NCBI GenBank assembly: GCA_017449265.1
Contig: JAFSJW010000006.1
Coordinates: 1 to 64,000, forward strand
Direction: 5' to 3'
Length of the DNA stretch: 64,000 nt
From: Treponema sp.
GTDB taxonomy: Bacteria > Spirochaetota > Spirochaetia > Treponematales > Treponemataceae
This document shows positions 8,292 through 16,480 of the stretch, one piece after another. The notes under the pieces are model-generated. The model saw only the letters and a list, made by a program, of their open reading frames with translations. It was not told the origin of the DNA and ran no database searches. The position numbers and the translations under genes were made by a program. The first letter of the stretch is position 1. Each line of letters starts with the position of its first letter.

Positions 8292-8364
8292 AGCCGACTA
8301 TCGGACTTGAACCAATCACCTGCGCGTTACGAGGGCGCTGCTCTACCGGATGAGCTAAGTCGGC
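8292..8364 (-). tRNA. tRNA-Thr (anticodon CGT)
   Basis: A 73-nt cloverleaf: acceptor GCCGACT/AGTCGGC, D-stem GCTC/GAGC, anticodon loop CTCGTAA with anticodon CGT (reads ACG), T-arm ATTGG TTCAAGT CCGAT. The last anticodon-stem pair is a C-C mismatch. CCA is not encoded. It resembles E. coli tRNA-Thr(CGU). Confidence 0.93.
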
Positions 8365-8503
8365 GAAGAATATGTTCAGATTTTATCAAATTCGGATTGT
8401 TTTGGTCAATGGATTTTTTGTTTTTTTCATTAAAATCAATTTTGCCGCCAGTTTTGGTTTATGTATCAAAAAATATTGATTTTTTTTCTGGAAAAAGAAA
8501 AAG

Positions 8504-8520
8504 TTGGCACGGTTTTTGCT
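8504..8520 (+). promoter_or_regulatory. Sigma-54 promoter of hsp20
   Basis: TTGGCACGGTTTTTGCT matches the consensus YTGGCACGRNNNTTGCW at every fixed position, with TGGCAC at 8505-8510 and TTGCT at 8516-8520. Transcription would start near 8530, leaving about 36 nt with an AGGAGGT SD before ATG 8566. The preceding 130 bp are AT-rich. An activator site was not identified. Confidence 0.85.
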
Positions 8521-8565
8521 TTATATCTAGTGAAAGAAAAAGTTCAAATATCAGGAGGTAACGAT

Positions 8566-9018
8566 ATGAACGATTTAACACTTTTCAACAGCTTGTTCGA
8601 TGATTTTGGCGACGCGTACAATCTTCCGTCATTCAGCTTGAAAAAAGCGTTCTATTCGCCGAAAGTTGATGTAAAAGAAGACGATTCAAACTACACGCTT
8701 GAAATGGATCTTCCTGGCAAAACCGACAAGGATGTTAAAATAGAGCTGGACAGAAATGTTCTTACAATTTCTTCTGAAGCTGAATCCGCAAAAGAGGAAT
8801 CTTCTGAGGACAAAAAGGACAAGAAATCAAAAGACGAGAACAAAGAGAAATGGCTCATAAAAGAGCGCTCATACACCCAGTTCTCACGAAGCTTCACAGT
8901 TCCTGACGATGTTGACTCAGATAACCTTACTGCGAATGTGAAGAACGGAGTTCTTACGGTTGTAATGCCTCGCCATGCGCCACCGTCACCGAGAAGAATC
9001 GCAATCAATTGTGCATAG
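8566..9018 (+). CDS. Small heat-shock protein (Hsp20/alpha-crystallin)
   Basis: ATP-independent holdase chaperone of 150 residues. The alpha-crystallin domain runs from PKVDVKEDD through VPDDVDSDNL and NGVLTVVMP. A charged Lys/Glu/Asp/Ser insert lies mid-domain. The C-terminal IAI is the I-x-I motif used in oligomer assembly. The start at 8566 is fixed by AGGAGGT. It is monocistronic and behind a consensus sigma-54 promoter, so regulation by an enhancer-binding protein is likely. Confidence 0.93.
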   Translation: MNDLTLFNSLFDDFGDAYNLPSFSLKKAFYSPKVDVKEDDSNYTLEMDLPGKTDKDVKIELDRNVLTISSEAESAKEESSEDKKDKKSKDENKEKWLIKERSYTQFSRSFTVPDDVDSDNLTANVKNGVLTVVMPRHAPPSPRRIAINCA

Positions 9019-9025
9019 GAGTTCA

Positions 9026-9151
9026 TTAAGGGCAATGCCCTTAAACCCCTAAAAATGGGGGAAGGCGCAAAACGCTACTTTCGGAGCGTGTTTTTCTCCT
9101 TCCCCCACGCCCCCTACCTCTTTTTCGCACGACTTGGGGACACCCCAAGTC
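9026..9151. repeat. Three strong hairpins in the gap after hsp20
   Basis: TTAAGGGCA and TGCCCTTAA (9026-9044) flank one base. GGGGGAAGG (9057-9065) pairs with CCTTCCCCC (9098-9106) around an inner ACGCT/AGCGT stem. GACTTGGGG (9131-9139) pairs with CCCCAAGTC (9143-9151). The first may terminate hsp20 although no T run follows. Together they look like a palindromic intergenic element rather than one terminator. Confidence 0.65.
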
Positions 9152-9227
9152 CCCGTCTTTCAGAGCTTAGTTAAAATCAGAGCTAAAATTTAAGTCAGCC
9201 TTTTTTATTTGGGGGGCTAAAAGAATC

Positions 9228-9923
9228 TCAGCCGATTGTAGTTCCGATGTAGTTTTTTCCTTCAAGTATCGCACGGATATTATCCAGATTTTTACCGCCA
9301 GCGCAAATTACTTTCAAGCCCAATTCAGAAGCTTTCTTGCTTGCGATTGGGTCGAACGGGCAGTTCTTTCCTGGAACCCATTCATCGCCAACCATCTTTC
9401 TGAAATCAGCCCAAGAGATTTCATCAAGCGGCTTTGCGTCAGGATTTTTACGCGGGTCGTCCGTGTACACTTTTTCGATATTGCTCAAGTTCACCACCGT
9501 GTCGCCGCCGAATTTCTCGGCAAGAAGAACCGCGTCATTGTCCGTGGAAAAGCCCGGTTTCCAGCCGGCCGCAACAAGAATGCGCCCTGTGAACTCATTC
9601 GCTGCGGTTGGGTCTGTTACCACGCTCTCGCGACAAAGCTCGCCGAACGATGCCTTAACCAGCTGGGCGTTAAGTCTTGTAGCCATGATTCCAATCCAGT
9701 CAGCCGCGTCAGTTGCACTGCCAGCGGCAGAGTCAGATACATCGCGGAATGCTTTCTGGTAAATGCGGGCTGGACCACCGCCACCAACAACAAGAATCAG
9801 GCGGCTATCAGGGTTCTTGCCCAGAAAATCCCTGACCGTTGCGACGAACGCCTTCAAAAAATTAACGTCCGGAAATTCAGGGGCAACAATTGAGCCACCC
9901 ACAGACAAAATCATCGTTTTCAT
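9228..9923 (-). CDS. pyrH: UMP kinase, archaeal-type
   Basis: Phosphorylates UMP to UDP in pyrimidine nucleotide synthesis. The 231 residues of amino-acid-kinase fold begin ILSVGGS, with the phosphate loop VVGGGGPAR and STDNDAVLLAEKFG, and KVYTDDPRKNPDAK in the nucleotide region. The shorter length and these motifs fit the archaeal-type PyrH found in spirochetes better than the E. coli type. The start is set by GGAGG. It lies alone, not with tsf or frr. Confidence 0.88.
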   Translation of the reverse strand: MKTMILSVGGSIVAPEFPDVNFLKAFVATVRDFLGKNPDSRLILVVGGGGPARIYQKAFRDVSDSAAGSATDAADWIGIMATRLNAQLVKASFGELCRESVVTDPTAANEFTGRILVAAGWKPGFSTDNDAVLLAEKFGGDTVVNLSNIEKVYTDDPRKNPDAKPLDEISWADFRKMVGDEWVPGKNCPFDPIASKKASELGLKVICAGGKNLDNIRAILEGKNYIGTTIG

Positions 9924-9965
9924 ACCGTGCCTCCAAAAATTTATCTTTTATAGATTCATCAATAA

Positions 9966-10199
9966 TTATCTGTTTCCTTTTGTCCTGTTGTGTGTCCTGC
10001 ACAACATCTGACAGTTCTCAATATCATTCGTAAAATTGCTCCACTCAGGGTCATCGCACGGACAAAGCACGGTCTTTCCGCGGAACACATCTGGGTTGTA
10101 CTCCAGATATGCGTTCACCTCATTGCGAATATCAATGAACTGCGTGTAGAACTCATCGTTCTTCGTATTTTTCGCGCTCTGCAAATTCTTGTTCGCCAT
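9966..10199 (-). pseudogene. Fused remnant: EcoRI-type methyltransferase start joined to an HNH nuclease end
   Basis: A 77-residue ORF with a strong SD (AGGGGG). Residues about 12-56 (KNDEFYTQ, FRGKTVLCPCDDPEWSNF) look like the N-terminus of adenine-specific methyltransferases of the EcoRI family, which are normally several hundred residues long. The last about 20 residues (CQMLCRTHNRTKGN) look like the C-terminal end of an HNH endonuclease. The simplest reading is a deletion that joined the two genes of a restriction-modification locus. Family matches are from memory. Confidence 0.6.
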
Positions 10200-10224
10200 G
10201 ATGCCCCCTCAGAATTGATTTTTT

Positions 10225-11055
10225 TTACTTCTCCCCGCGTGAAGAAAAATACGCTGCAGAAAAGCCCAGCGCAAAAGTGGCGGCCGAAACCGCAATAACA
10301 ACTCCGGACGGAATGCCTGGAAAAATCGTAACGATAGAACCTGCCACAAGCCCCAGAATAAGACAATATGTGTAGGACGGAACTTTTTCCATAAGAAGAC
10401 GGACAAAAGCCGCCCCTGCAAAAAGTCCAACAAGCGCGCCAAGCGCAAGCGGACAAAGAATCATAACATTCATGTCACTGACGGCGGCGATAATAGTGCC
10501 GTACATTCCGAGCACGAGAAGAAGGAACGAGCCGGATATGCCCGGGATTATCATTGCCACTGCCGCCGCAACGCCAGAAACGAACACAAGGGCAAGGACA
10601 GTCGCGTTCACTTCGGAAATTGCCGTAGCGTTCTCCTTGGCAGAATCATCTTTCAGAACAAGCATCAAAATCATTATTGCAAAACCGACAAGAAAGCAGG
10701 CAACCTCCATCGGAATCTTCGCGCCTTTCTCAGAAGCAGCTCCTTTCGCCTTGCGCAAGATAAGCGGAATGGAACCTGCGACAAGTCCCTCGAAAAAATA
10801 AATTGTAGGAACAGAATATTGCTCAAGGAGGAAAGTAATCAGTTTACTGAACGCAACGATTCCGACCCCCATTCCCACAACAAGCGGTAGCCAGAATTTC
10901 CAGCTGCTTATGATTTTTTTCACATTAAACGAAATCAGCTCGATGATTTTGTCATACACATTGCAAACGACGGCCATAGTTCCGCCAGAAACACCAGGAA
11001 TCACATTCGCAACTCCAACGATGATTCCTTTCAAAAATAATTTCAAATATTCCAT
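10225..11055 (-). CDS. popT: DUF368 polyprenyl-phosphate translocase
   Basis: Polytopic inner-membrane protein of 276 residues. The family (PopT) recycles undecaprenyl phosphate across the membrane for wall synthesis. VIPGVSGGT near the N-terminus and its internal counterpart MIIPGISGS reveal the duplicated family signature. There are eight or more hydrophobic segments. No SD; a possible promoter (ATGACA, 18 nt, TAAAAT) ends 10 nt before the ATG. It is divergent from murB, another wall gene, and their promoters overlap. Confidence 0.85.
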   Translation of the reverse strand: MEYLKLFLKGIIVGVANVIPGVSGGTMAVVCNVYDKIIELISFNVKKIISSWKFWLPLVVGMGVGIVAFSKLITFLLEQYSVPTIYFFEGLVAGSIPLILRKAKGAASEKGAKIPMEVACFLVGFAIMILMLVLKDDSAKENATAISEVNATVLALVFVSGVAAAVAMIIPGISGSFLLLVLGMYGTIIAAVSDMNVMILCPLALGALVGLFAGAAFVRLLMEKVPSYTYCLILGLVAGSIVTIFPGIPSGVVIAVSAATFALGFSAAYFSSRGEK

Positions 11056-11077
11056 AGCAAAATTGATTTTAACATGT

Positions 11078-11106
11078 TTGCACGATATTTGTCATTTCAG
11101 TAGTAT
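11078..11106 (+). promoter_or_regulatory. Promoter of murB, probably leaderless
   Basis: TTGCAC (11078-11083) and TAGTAT (11101-11106) are exactly 17 nt apart. ATG codons follow at 11111 and 11114, so the predicted transcription start falls on the start codon. No SD is present. Confidence 0.6.
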
Positions 11107-11113
11107 TTTTATG

Positions 11114-12064
11114 ATGATAGATTTTAACTCGATAAAGCCGCTATTTATAGAAGATTTTCGTGGGAACATAAAATACGACGAGAGCATGAAACTAAGGACA
11201 ACAATGCGAGTCGGCGGAACCGCCCCGATTCTGATTGAGCCTTTCGATGAGGAAAGCCTGAGAAACGCCATGCTCGCACTGAAAAAACTCAAAGTTCCCA
11301 GATTTCTTCTGGGCGGAGGAAGCAACACTATTCTTCCTGACCAAATCGATTTTGCTATTATCTCAACACGGAAGCTCGCTGCCCAGCCACAGCTTGAAAA
11401 CTGTGGCGAAACTACCACCCTTACGCTCGGCTCGGGGCTTTTGTGGTCCCAAGCCTGCAATTTCTGCAAAGAAAACGGAATCGCTCTTTTCGCGCCGTTC
11501 TCAGGGCTTCCCGGCACCGTGGGCGGGGCATTGTTTATGAATGCGACTTGTTTCGGTTTTTCGGCGTGCGATGCCCTCTTAACCGTAAGATACCTGAGTC
11601 TTCCAAGCATGGAATTTTGCGAGTACAAAAAGAGCGCGGCTGATTTCTCTTACAAAAAGAGCCCCTTTCAGGACGGAGAAAAAATCATTCTGAGCGCGGA
11701 TTTTTCCGTAACTCAGGAAAAAGAAAAATCATATTCCGAAATAAAATCCGCATACGACAAATATCTTCGCGAGCGTGCCTCAAAAAATCATTTCGCCGCC
11801 CCCAGCGCAGGTTCTGTTTTCAAGAATATCCCGGAAAAATCACTTATCGCCGGAAAAATAATCGATGAGTGCGGGCTTAAAGGCACGGGTTCGGGCGGAG
11901 CGAAAATTGCGGACTGGCACGGAAATTTCATCATAAATGAAGGAAATGCCACTTCAAAAGATATTCAAGATTTGGTAAATCTTATAAAATCAGAGGTAAA
12001 GGCAAAAAAAAATATTGACCTTGAATGTGAGATTATTTTTGCCGACCAAAAAATTACTGCATAA
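11114..12064 (+). CDS. murB: UDP-N-acetylenolpyruvoylglucosamine reductase
   Basis: FAD enzyme making UDP-N-acetylmuramate for peptidoglycan. Motifs: TTMRVGGTA (FAD domain), LGGGSNT, GLPGTVGGALFMNA, AGSVFKN with the catalytic serine, and GGAKIADWHGNFIIN. About 316 residues. ATGs at 11111 and 11114 are both possible; the second lies 7 nt after the -10 and suits a leaderless message. In T. pallidum, as I recall, murB also neighbours a cyclic-nucleotide-binding protein. Confidence 0.93.
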   Translation: MIDFNSIKPLFIEDFRGNIKYDESMKLRTTMRVGGTAPILIEPFDEESLRNAMLALKKLKVPRFLLGGGSNTILPDQIDFAIISTRKLAAQPQLENCGETTTLTLGSGLLWSQACNFCKENGIALFAPFSGLPGTVGGALFMNATCFGFSACDALLTVRYLSLPSMEFCEYKKSAADFSYKKSPFQDGEKIILSADFSVTQEKEKSYSEIKSAYDKYLRERASKNHFAAPSAGSVFKNIPEKSLIAGKIIDECGLKGTGSGGAKIADWHGNFIINEGNATSKDIQDLVNLIKSEVKAKKNIDLECEIIFADQKITA

Positions 12065-12092
12065 TTGTTTTATAAAGTACTTTTCATTGTTA

Positions 12093-12120
12093 TCGATACT
12101 TCCGATAATGTTAGTATCGA
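12093..12120. promoter_or_regulatory. Perfect 8-bp inverted repeat upstream of the cyclic-nucleotide regulator
   Basis: TCGATACT (12093-12100) and AGTATCGA (12113-12120) flank 12 nt that include GATAAT (12104-12109), a possible -10. This could be an operator over the promoter, perhaps autoregulatory, or an RNA hairpin. It ends about 32 nt before the ATG. Confidence 0.45.
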
Positions 12121-12152
12121 AATTTTTGTGACTACAAAAACGGGGAGAATAT

Positions 12153-13367
12153 ATGCTGCAGCTGTCATTTGTTTCATTTAAAAAGAATTCATACATTATA
12201 GTTGAAGGAAAAATAAAAACTGACTGTTTTTACATAATCCAGAGCGGAAATGTAAAAATCATGCATGAAATTGAGATTCCGGGAAGAAAGCCAGAAATTC
12301 TAGGTCCAGGAGACTTCTTGGGCGTAGTTTCGTGCATGTCGGGACAAGCAAACGTAGAATCCGCATTCACAATTTCAGATGTCGTCTGCATTGCAGTACA
12401 AAAATCCCAGTTTCCGGATTTGATTCAAAAAAACACTCCTGTAGCTCTGAAAATTATCCGCTCGTTCGCAAAGAAAATGCGCGAAACAAATCAGGTGATT
12501 ATGCTCCAGACAGCTTCAAAAATCGCAGAGGACAACCCGAACCAGATTTTCCGCGTTGCAGAGTACTATGACAACGACTATCAGATGGATATCGCTCTTT
12601 TTGCGTACTACCAGTACATGAAAGTTGTAAAAAAAGGTCCGTTCTTCGAGCAGTCAAAGCTCCGCTTTATGAAGCTCCGAAAAAATTCCAACGCCGTCTA
12701 CCTTGAGCCATCAGCAGAATCAATCAGAAAATATCCGAAAGGAACGATGATTTTCTCCGAAGCGCAAAGCGGCTCCGAAATGTACATAATCCAGCAGGGT
12801 GCGGTCAAGATTACAAAAATCGTAAAGGAAAGCGAGCGTGACAACGGTCAGGAATTAATACTCACAATGCTCAAAAAAGGCGATTTGTTCGGAGAGATGG
12901 CACTGATTGAGAACAAGCCGCGTTCCGCATGCGCAATCGCCGTGGAGGACTGCGTTCTCATGGCAGTAAACAACCAGAACTTCAACCAGATGGTATCAAG
13001 TCAGCCCGAAATGGTGGCGCGGCTCACAATGACTTTCGCAAACAGGCTCTGGCCTATGTACCGCCAGCTCATAAACTCAATCATAGAGGACCCGCTGGCA
13101 AAAATGATTGATATTCTCCAGCTCCAGCTTGAGAAGAACAAGATTACGCCAGAGGAGAATTCTAGCTTCCGCACGAACTATACGCCAACGGACATAGCCC
13201 AGATGTGCGGTCTGTCAAAAAACGACCAGTCAAAAATTATGTACAAATTCCTTTCTCATCCGATAATTCATGTAGAGGACAACAAAGTTGTCATTCCGAA
13301 AGTGGACGAGCTTTACAAGCAGTCAATCTTCTATAGAAAGGCTCTTGCAAGGAAAATAAACAAATAA
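12153..13367 (+). CDS. Two-domain cyclic-nucleotide-binding regulator with CRP-type C-terminus
   Basis: 404 residues. Domain 1 (about 5-110) has the cNMP beta-barrel but its cassette (GDFLGVVSCMSGQANVESA) lacks the usual Glu and Arg. Domain 2 (about 185-310) has an intact cassette with Glu248, Arg257 and Ser258 in FGEMALIENKPRSA, so it probably binds cAMP or cGMP. A helical linker separates them. Residues about 330-390 look like a Crp-type winged helix (TPTDIAQMCGLSKNDQSKIM). SD GGGGAG. The adenylate cyclase at 61.8 kb is a possible source of ligand. Confidence 0.88.
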   Translation: MLQLSFVSFKKNSYIIVEGKIKTDCFYIIQSGNVKIMHEIEIPGRKPEILGPGDFLGVVSCMSGQANVESAFTISDVVCIAVQKSQFPDLIQKNTPVALKIIRSFAKKMRETNQVIMLQTASKIAEDNPNQIFRVAEYYDNDYQMDIALFAYYQYMKVVKKGPFFEQSKLRFMKLRKNSNAVYLEPSAESIRKYPKGTMIFSEAQSGSEMYIIQQGAVKITKIVKESERDNGQELILTMLKKGDLFGEMALIENKPRSACAIAVEDCVLMAVNNQNFNQMVSSQPEMVARLTMTFANRLWPMYRQLINSIIEDPLAKMIDILQLQLEKNKITPEENSSFRTNYTPTDIAQMCGLSKNDQSKIMYKFLSHPIIHVEDNKVVIPKVDELYKQSIFYRKALARKINK

Positions 13368-13375
13368 GGATAACT

Positions 13376-13918
13376 ATGAGATTCACCGCTAGAACGAACA
13401 TTATCAAGGCATTTCTTGTTTTTTCAGCTTTATCGGCTTTTGCCCTGCCAGCAGGATTCGGCAAAGTAAAGCTCGGAATGTCGTTTGAGGACGCAAAATC
13501 AGCTCTGAAATCAGACTCTCAGTTCGGCTACAGGGGCGACAGGGATGTATCGCTCTCACCTTCGGACGGGGAGTCAGTAATTGAAACTGACACGCGAATT
13601 ACGGCACCGTATTCGTACATATCAAAAAGCTGGCTTCAGTTCTCGGACAAAAAGCTCTATGTCCTTACGATGAACCTTAACGAAGAGCGCGTTGATTATT
13701 ACTCTGTGTTCTCAAAACTATGTGAAAAATACGGAAATCCAAGCGAGATTTCCCCGAAAAAATCCGTGTGGCGGGACAGCTCCGTTATTATGTCGCTTGA
13801 AAAGCCTCTTACGCTCCGATTCATTGACTCTTCGGCCTTCAAGGGCAAAAACGAAAGCAGCTCCGTGAGCAAGAGTGCCTCTGAGCAAATGAAAGGTCAG
13901 TTCCTTGATTCGTTCTAA
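13376..13918 (+). CDS. Small exported protein, unknown function
   Basis: 180 residues with an N-terminal signal peptide ending near ALPAG. SD AAGGA, eight bases after the regulator gene. The body contains KVKLGMSFEDAKSALK, a short motif seen in small periplasmic proteins that act on cell-envelope substrates, but I cannot name a family. The DUF192 lipoprotein follows after one base, so the three genes are an operon. Confidence 0.75.
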   Translation: MRFTARTNIIKAFLVFSALSAFALPAGFGKVKLGMSFEDAKSALKSDSQFGYRGDRDVSLSPSDGESVIETDTRITAPYSYISKSWLQFSDKKLYVLTMNLNEERVDYYSVFSKLCEKYGNPSEISPKKSVWRDSSVIMSLEKPLTLRFIDSSAFKGKNESSSVSKSASEQMKGQFLDSF

Positions 13919-13919
13919 A

Positions 13920-14375
13920 ATGAAAAGAAAATCTCTCGCAATCGTCTTAGTTTTTTTTCTCGCATCGCTCGTTTCCTGCGGAACAAAGAAACTTCCTGTA
14001 AAAACGCTTTCTATAAAAACTTCGGCAGGCGAATCAGTTGCCGTTGAAGCTGAAATTGCCCAAAAAAATGAGGAACGAAGCCGCGGGTTTATGGAGCGGA
14101 AAAATATTCCGGACGGCACCGGGATGCTTTTTGTCTTTGAGAAAGACCAGATTCTGAGTTTCTGGATGAAGAATACGCCCACGCCGCTTTCAATCGCATT
14201 TATTGACCACTCGGGTAAAATCCGCGATATTTTTGACATGAAGCCTTACAGCCTTGCAAGCACTATAAGCACGGTGAGCGTAAGGTACGCGCTTGAAGTT
14301 CCGCAAGGATGGTTTTCCCGCGTGGGCGTTACCACAGGCGATGTTGTTGACCTCTCTGTTTTAGGACAAAACTAA
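13920..14375 (+). CDS. DUF192 lipoprotein
   Basis: 151 residues. Signal peptide ending VSC with Cys20. The DUF192 core is clear: RSRGFMERKNIPDGTGMLFVF, then LSFWMKNTPTPLSIAFID and VLEVPQG-like ALEVPQGWF. DUF192 proteins are small periplasmic or lipid-anchored beta-barrels of unknown function. ATG 13920 follows the previous stop by one base, so translation is probably coupled. Confidence 0.88.
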   Translation: MKRKSLAIVLVFFLASLVSCGTKKLPVKTLSIKTSAGESVAVEAEIAQKNEERSRGFMERKNIPDGTGMLFVFEKDQILSFWMKNTPTPLSIAFIDHSGKIRDIFDMKPYSLASTISTVSVRYALEVPQGWFSRVGVTTGDVVDLSVLGQN

Positions 14376-14456
14376 CGGTTAGAATGATTCGGCGGGACTG
14401 ATTGCAAGCATGGTCTGTTTGAAGCTGACAAGCAACAGACAGACCAAAGCCCTAGA

Positions 14457-15602
14457 TTATGTTTCGAGCCTAGAAAGCTCCGCAAGCGCGATTTTATCAT
14501 CAGGGTCGTATTCAAGGACTGCCTGAAAATACGCCGCCGCTTTGGCAGGATTTCCTTCCTTCAAATACAAATATCCAAGATTCGACATAATCTTAGTGTT
14601 CTCAGCATCTTTTGAGAGGGCCTCTTCAAGCATTTTTCTTGCCCCATCGGTGTCGCCCGCTTCAAGAAGGCATATTGAAAGCTCATTGTAAGTGTCGGAT
14701 GTTTTTCCGCCCTCGCACAAAAGAGCCTGCTCAAAAGCCTTGCGCGCGGCATCAAAGTTCCTTATGCGCCTCATTCCCCAGCCAAGCATGAACCAGGCGT
14801 TCCAGACATCAGGATTTTTTTCTATAAAAGTCCTTATTTCCTTAAGTCCTTCTTCTTCTTTTCCCTGGGAGATAAGTTCGTATGCGCGCGCAAAATGCTC
14901 ATCGTCCATATTGCGGTTTGATATATCATCGATTATTTCCTGAGCCCTGTTTTTCTTGTAGATTCCGTTCTCGCCAAGCTCCTCATCGTTTACATCACAA
15001 GTAAGGGCAACATAGGTTTCAAAAACATCTTTTGCCCGCTTGTAATTGCGCTGCTTCAAGAAGAAAAAACCAGCATTAAAGAAAGCGTCCGGAATGACAG
15101 GCTCGGCCGCAAGCGCAAGCTCATAATACCTGAGCGCATCAGAATCATATGCGTCGGCGTCCTCAAAAAGCTGTGAACGGCGATAAGAGTCCGCGCGCTG
15201 GTCAAAGAAAAGAGCCGTATTCAGAACAGTTACCATATCTTCGGGGTCAAACCCGCGAAGAGCCATGAAAATCTCCTCGGCAAGCTCGTAATCTTCGTTC
15301 TTAGCCTTGAGAATTGCAGCCTCGGTAAGCTCTTTTTTTAAGTCGGGGCGCGCCTCTTTCAGAAGGGAGCGGTAATAGAGAATATTCTTGTGGTGCGGGT
15401 CATACGCCATTACGGTAAGAAGCCCCGAAAGAACCTGCTCCGCCGTAAGCTCGGACATATTGAACGAGCCAGGCGCGTCAGAATCTTTTTTCTGCACAGG
15501 AAGAGGTATGGAAGAATCAATGTGCATAGCATTCCGACTGAATTTAAAATCTTCCGGAATGCTTATATAGTACACGGTTTCAAGAGGAGAAACTGGATTC
15601 AT
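14457..15602 (-). CDS. Tetratricopeptide-repeat protein
   Basis: 381 residues, no signal peptide. At least five TPR units are visible (PDAFFNAGFFFLKQRNYKRA, WNAWFMLGWGMRRIRNFDAA, NTKIMSNLGYLYLKEGNPAK). It is likely a cytoplasmic scaffold. It starts 11 bp after the PilZ gene with only a weak SD, so it is probably co-translated with it. Partner unknown. Confidence 0.88.
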   Translation of the reverse strand: MNPVSPLETVYYISIPEDFKFSRNAMHIDSSIPLPVQKKDSDAPGSFNMSELTAEQVLSGLLTVMAYDPHHKNILYYRSLLKEARPDLKKELTEAAILKAKNEDYELAEEIFMALRGFDPEDMVTVLNTALFFDQRADSYRRSQLFEDADAYDSDALRYYELALAAEPVIPDAFFNAGFFFLKQRNYKRAKDVFETYVALTCDVNDEELGENGIYKKNRAQEIIDDISNRNMDDEHFARAYELISQGKEEEGLKEIRTFIEKNPDVWNAWFMLGWGMRRIRNFDAARKAFEQALLCEGGKTSDTYNELSICLLEAGDTDGARKMLEEALSKDAENTKIMSNLGYLYLKEGNPAKAAAYFQAVLEYDPDDKIALAELSRLET

Positions 15603-15613
15603 GCAATGCTCGC

Positions 15614-16444
15614 TCAGACAGGCTGCTCGTTCACGGAAAGCTGCGACTTTCTGACCTGAGAGAAGTAGTCGTTCAGATGCAGCTTGTATGAAAGAGGCAT
15701 AAGATTCTCGTCAAACTTTATGCTGACAGTGGAAATATTCGGTTTTCCTTCAAGAGGATCTGCCGAAACTATTGTTCCGCGAATCTGCACTGTTTCCATT
15801 GGCTCGTCAAAATCAATATTAAGAAGAGCATCCTTGTTCAGAAGGAACTGCGGCAACCCTACCATGACAACTTTTGCCCCGCAAAACGAAACATCGCGCA
15901 AAATACAATGGCGCGGAACATCCTGCACGGAAAGGATAGTTTCTTCCTTCATTATCTTAAGCTTGCGCTTACTGTCCTCGTTAACGATTATGCGCTCCTC
16001 GCGGCGGCGCACTGCGTTTGAATTAGCATCAAGAAGCCGTCCGAAAATCTCCAGATGGTCATCCGGCGGACGCTGCGTATACTGAATCGTAACGAGAGCC
16101 ATATCCTGAGAGTTGGCATATGGAGAAATTTTCTCAACTCTGGCAGAGACAAGGAAAGTTATATGCTCGCCAGAATAATGGTTGAAATAAAATTTCAACT
16201 GGCAGTTGGGATTCTCTTTATCAGCCAAAGCCTTAAAAGCTCCGCTCTGAGTACCGACAATAATCTTAGCCCCTATAAAAGAGGTTGAGTTTATTATACA
16301 AGGCCACTGCCCGTCCTTGCACTTGATAAAAACCTGCCGCGGGTCAAGATTCAAAGCCCGTATGATGTCTTTTGTAAAGGTGACTTCAGTATCACGATAA
16401 ATATCATAATATCTATTTAGCTGTTGAATTGTTGCAATTGCCAT
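15614..16444 (-). CDS. PilZ-domain c-di-GMP receptor
   Basis: 276 residues. The N-terminal half resembles a PilZN-type domain. The PilZ half carries RREER (147-151) and DVSFCG (184-189), the two c-di-GMP ligand motifs RxxxR and D/NxSxxG. PilZ proteins of treponemes have been linked to motility and virulence. It may be controlled by the GGDEF protein at 51.7 kb and the HD-GYP protein at 26.4 kb. No SD; a good promoter ends 7 nt before the ATG. Confidence 0.9.
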   Translation of the reverse strand: MAIATIQQLNRYYDIYRDTEVTFTKDIIRALNLDPRQVFIKCKDGQWPCIINSTSFIGAKIIVGTQSGAFKALADKENPNCQLKFYFNHYSGEHITFLVSARVEKISPYANSQDMALVTIQYTQRPPDDHLEIFGRLLDANSNAVRRREERIIVNEDSKRKLKIMKEETILSVQDVPRHCILRDVSFCGAKVVMVGLPQFLLNKDALLNIDFDEPMETVQIRGTIVSADPLEGKPNISTVSIKFDENLMPLSYKLHLNDYFSQVRKSQLSVNEQPV

Positions 16445-16451
16445 ATTAGTT

Positions 16452-16480
16452 AATATATCTCATAAAATACTAATCGTCAA
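16452..16480 (-). promoter_or_regulatory. Promoter of the PilZ gene, probably leaderless
   Basis: On the minus strand, TTGACG (16475-16480) and TATATT (16452-16457) are 17 nt apart, and the ATG at 16444 starts 7 nt after the -10. The -35 overlaps the last codons of the upstream gene, so PilZ-TPR can be transcribed on its own. Confidence 0.65.

Noticed and set aside
8461..8565. Extension of hsp20 to an ATG at 8461
   Set aside because: It would overlap the sigma-54 promoter and translates an AT-rich tract; the AGGAGGT SD fixes the start at 8566.
10910..11110. N-terminal extension of murB
   Set aside because: The extra 67 codons are antisense to popT and its promoter and do not resemble MurB; the promoter at 11078-11106 lies inside them.
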